The position numbers were made by a program, and so were the translations under genes. A stretch of DNA of 64,000 nt from Sphagnum compactum (taxonomy: Eukaryota > Bryophyta > Sphagnopsida > Sphagnales): NCBI GenBank assembly GCA_965153455.1, contig OZ234501.1:15798855-15862854 (forward strand). Direction: 5' to 3'. Below, one piece after another: positions 62,257 through 64,000 of the stretch (position 1 is its first letter; the number at the start of each line of letters is the position of its first letter). The notes under the pieces are model-generated. The model saw only the letters and a program-made list of their open reading frames with translations, was not told the DNA's origin and did not search any database.

Positions 62257-62823
62257 TTGTACAAAATCGGTAAGTCAGAAATTTCTCCTCAATGTACACT
62301 AAAGCAAAGTTTTTCAAGCTTTAAAGGTGCATTGTACGGCAAAGGGAGCGTTCACGAAATGCGGGGCCCAGTAGTAAGTACTAAGTGGAAGCTTATTACT
62401 TGTCCCAAAAGCATTGTTGTAGATGTAAGGATAAGGCAGTACCACCTCGCGCAACTGAGAGAGGCAATATGGGACCTCCATTTGGGCGGGCATAGGGTCT
62501 GGAGAATAAAGGCAGTTTGCACTTTTCTTTTCTTTTTTGCAAAAAATTGCCAAATTTCTCCCAAAAACATTTCGCCAGTCACTTGCAAGCTAGGATTTGA
62601 AGGAAAAAAACCAGCCTTTAAGCCAGAAAGTGATCATGGCAAATTATGCCATCACCAGATTTGGTATTTTTCTTCAAGATCTATTGCTTTCATTGAAACG
62701 CTGTTAACGTCATCAATTCTCCAAATAGTGCTTAAATGGCAAACCATGTCACCATCTTCTTCCTTCACACTTGTGGTTTTTTGCCCCTTTCTACATTTCA
62801 ATCTAAGCCATTCATTTTATTGA
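62257..62823 (+). CDS. Unrecognised 188-aa open frame in the right arm
   Basis: Exact protein twin of 56852-57418 (-). Same reservations: no motif, and the reading frame crosses repeat DNA. Confidence 0.2.
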   Translation: MYKIGKSEISPQCTLKQSFSSFKGALYGKGSVHEMRGPVVSTKWKLITCPKSIVVDVRIRQYHLAQLREAIWDLHLGGHRVWRIKAVCTFLFFFAKNCQISPKNISPVTCKLGFEGKKPAFKPESDHGKLCHHQIWYFSSRSIAFIETLLTSSILQIVLKWQTMSPSSSFTLVVFCPFLHFNLSHSFY

Positions 62824-63414
62824 TCTTATGTGCATAGGGTTCTTTTTGCCATTCATTTTCCTCCTTGCAGGAAAAGATCACAAGCCTAAACCCCATTCAC
62901 AATATGTGTACACCCAAGATTGTGACTATGAATATCTTAGGCTTGAGTATTGAATTAGCTTAATAAGGTTTAAGAGAAGGAGTAGGGTTTAAAGCTTTAA
63001 TTTTAGGGTTGTGAAATGGCCTTAAATCAAGGTTGACTAGGTTTGAACTTGAGGCAATTGTGCAATGTGGTGCTATTGCAACAACCTTGAAAGTTGAAGC
63101 TTGGATTTGATTTGATCTTTGGTGCACAATGTTCTAACTAGCAAGATACAAAAGAAATTTTGAATGTTCAAGATTAATCATCTAAGTTGTTTTGAATTAA
63201 CATGCTAGTTGTTACAAAACAGACTACTAACCGCATATGTCTCTGCCCTAACATTCAAAAATATTATTACAAGTGTTATATCAAGGAGATATGTAGGTCA
63301 TTGTCCTTTCATCATTATTTTTGCCTTATTATTATTGTCAATATTTGTTAAAGAAAATTTACTTTTTACTTATGTGATGGTATTGTGAGACGTAATCTAG
63401 GAGTTTGAATGTAA

Positions 63415-64000
63415 AATATATTAGTTTATGGTCATTTCAATAAGCCAGAACAACTCTTGATATGCATTGTTGAGTAGGTGCATTTGTCCATATGTGATCA
63501 ATATGGGATCCATAAATTGTTGTAATTTTTTAAAATTGAAGTTCCATTGAATAATGGTCCATAAACTTTGGAGTTCATTTGGTTGTGTTGAGTTTTAATC
63601 AAACATATCAATATTGAAATCGCCAATTATTATCATGGGACAAGAAATTGGCATTAAATCCAAAAACTTTTGAAGGTGAATTATGAACATTGACAAGGAT
63701 AATGTTGAAAGTTTGTATATTGTTACTATATGAATAGCCTTCTTGTATTTGCATTGAGTGTTGCTGCAATATATTCAACTCTTAAAGATGTAAAAGTTTC
63801 ATGTGATGATAAAGTTATGAAATTGTCATATATAATCATTATACCATTTCAACCATTTACACTAACCATTGAATGTGTTCTTGTATCAATGTTTGAAGAT
63901 GTATTAATAAACATTAATGTGTTGCAATGTGTTTCATTGAAGCACAATATGTGAGCTATTTTGAAATTGTTATCTGAAAAAACATCATTTTTATGTAAAG
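63415..64000 (-). pseudogene. Second copy of the Helentron endonuclease-like domain
   Basis: Inverted copy of 55682-56260. Compared with the left copy it has single-base changes and an extra TTTCAACCA-like 9-base insertion near 63847 relative to the left. It carries the GDFNIDMF motif at about 63600-63640 (complement). Broken by stops. It continues beyond the window, where the helicase end would be expected if the arm is longer. Confidence 0.7.

Larger units (their letters stand above)
61086..64000 (-). repeat. Right arm of the large inverted repeat, continuing past the window end
   Basis: Inverted copy of 55682-58589. The last bases of the window still match the left arm (complement of TTTACATAAAAATGATG at 55683), so the arm is truncated by the window and its true length is unknown. 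Confidence 0.95.

Overview
The window looks like nuclear DNA of a land plant, probably a seed-free one (bryophyte, lycophyte or fern). Genes are interrupted by GT-AG introns, two carry plant telo-box motifs upstream, and the recognisable products are eukaryotic. About half the window is AT-rich intergenic DNA full of decayed transposons. The lineage is inferred from gene style and repeat content, not from a marker gene.

Layout. 1-6 kb: AT-rich DNA with a GC-rich minisatellite, a GC-richer segment between two copies of an AT-rich repeat, and a hAT transposase remnant. 6.2-29.3 kb is a gene island: an SPT2-type chromatin protein gene (+, nine exons, about 585 aa), a single-exon gene for a SAUR-like protein (+, 215 aa), an MFSD5-type major facilitator gene (+, ten exons, about 486 aa), an AN1/C2H2 stress-associated zinc-finger gene (-, three exons, 307 aa), and divergently from it cytosolic ribosomal protein uS8/RPS15A (+, three coding exons, exactly 130 aa). 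Exon junctions were worked out by hand from GT/AG sites, reading phase and remembered family sequence. They are not transcript-confirmed. 29.3-49.6 kb: AT-rich DNA with tandem arrays, a possible plastid BASS-transporter fragment, two hAT remnants of the ZNF862-like type, and tRNA-derived SINE candidates. 49.6-56.3 kb: a broken Helitron of the Helentron type (Rep-like, Pif1-like helicase and endonuclease-like pieces). 55.7-64 kb: a large inverted repeat with arms of at least 2.9 kb around a 2.5 kb spacer. Each arm holds a fragment of the endonuclease region, a tandem repeat and a 370-bp PIF/Harbinger-like MITE.

The genes do not form a pathway. They are ordinary nuclear genes that happen to be neighbours: chromatin, anion transport, stress signalling, translation. 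The most interesting structures are the Helentron-derived inverted repeat, a roughly 300-bp repeat found in the last intron of three different genes always in the sense orientation, and a 48-bp array whose units each carry acceptor-like and donor-like splice signals.
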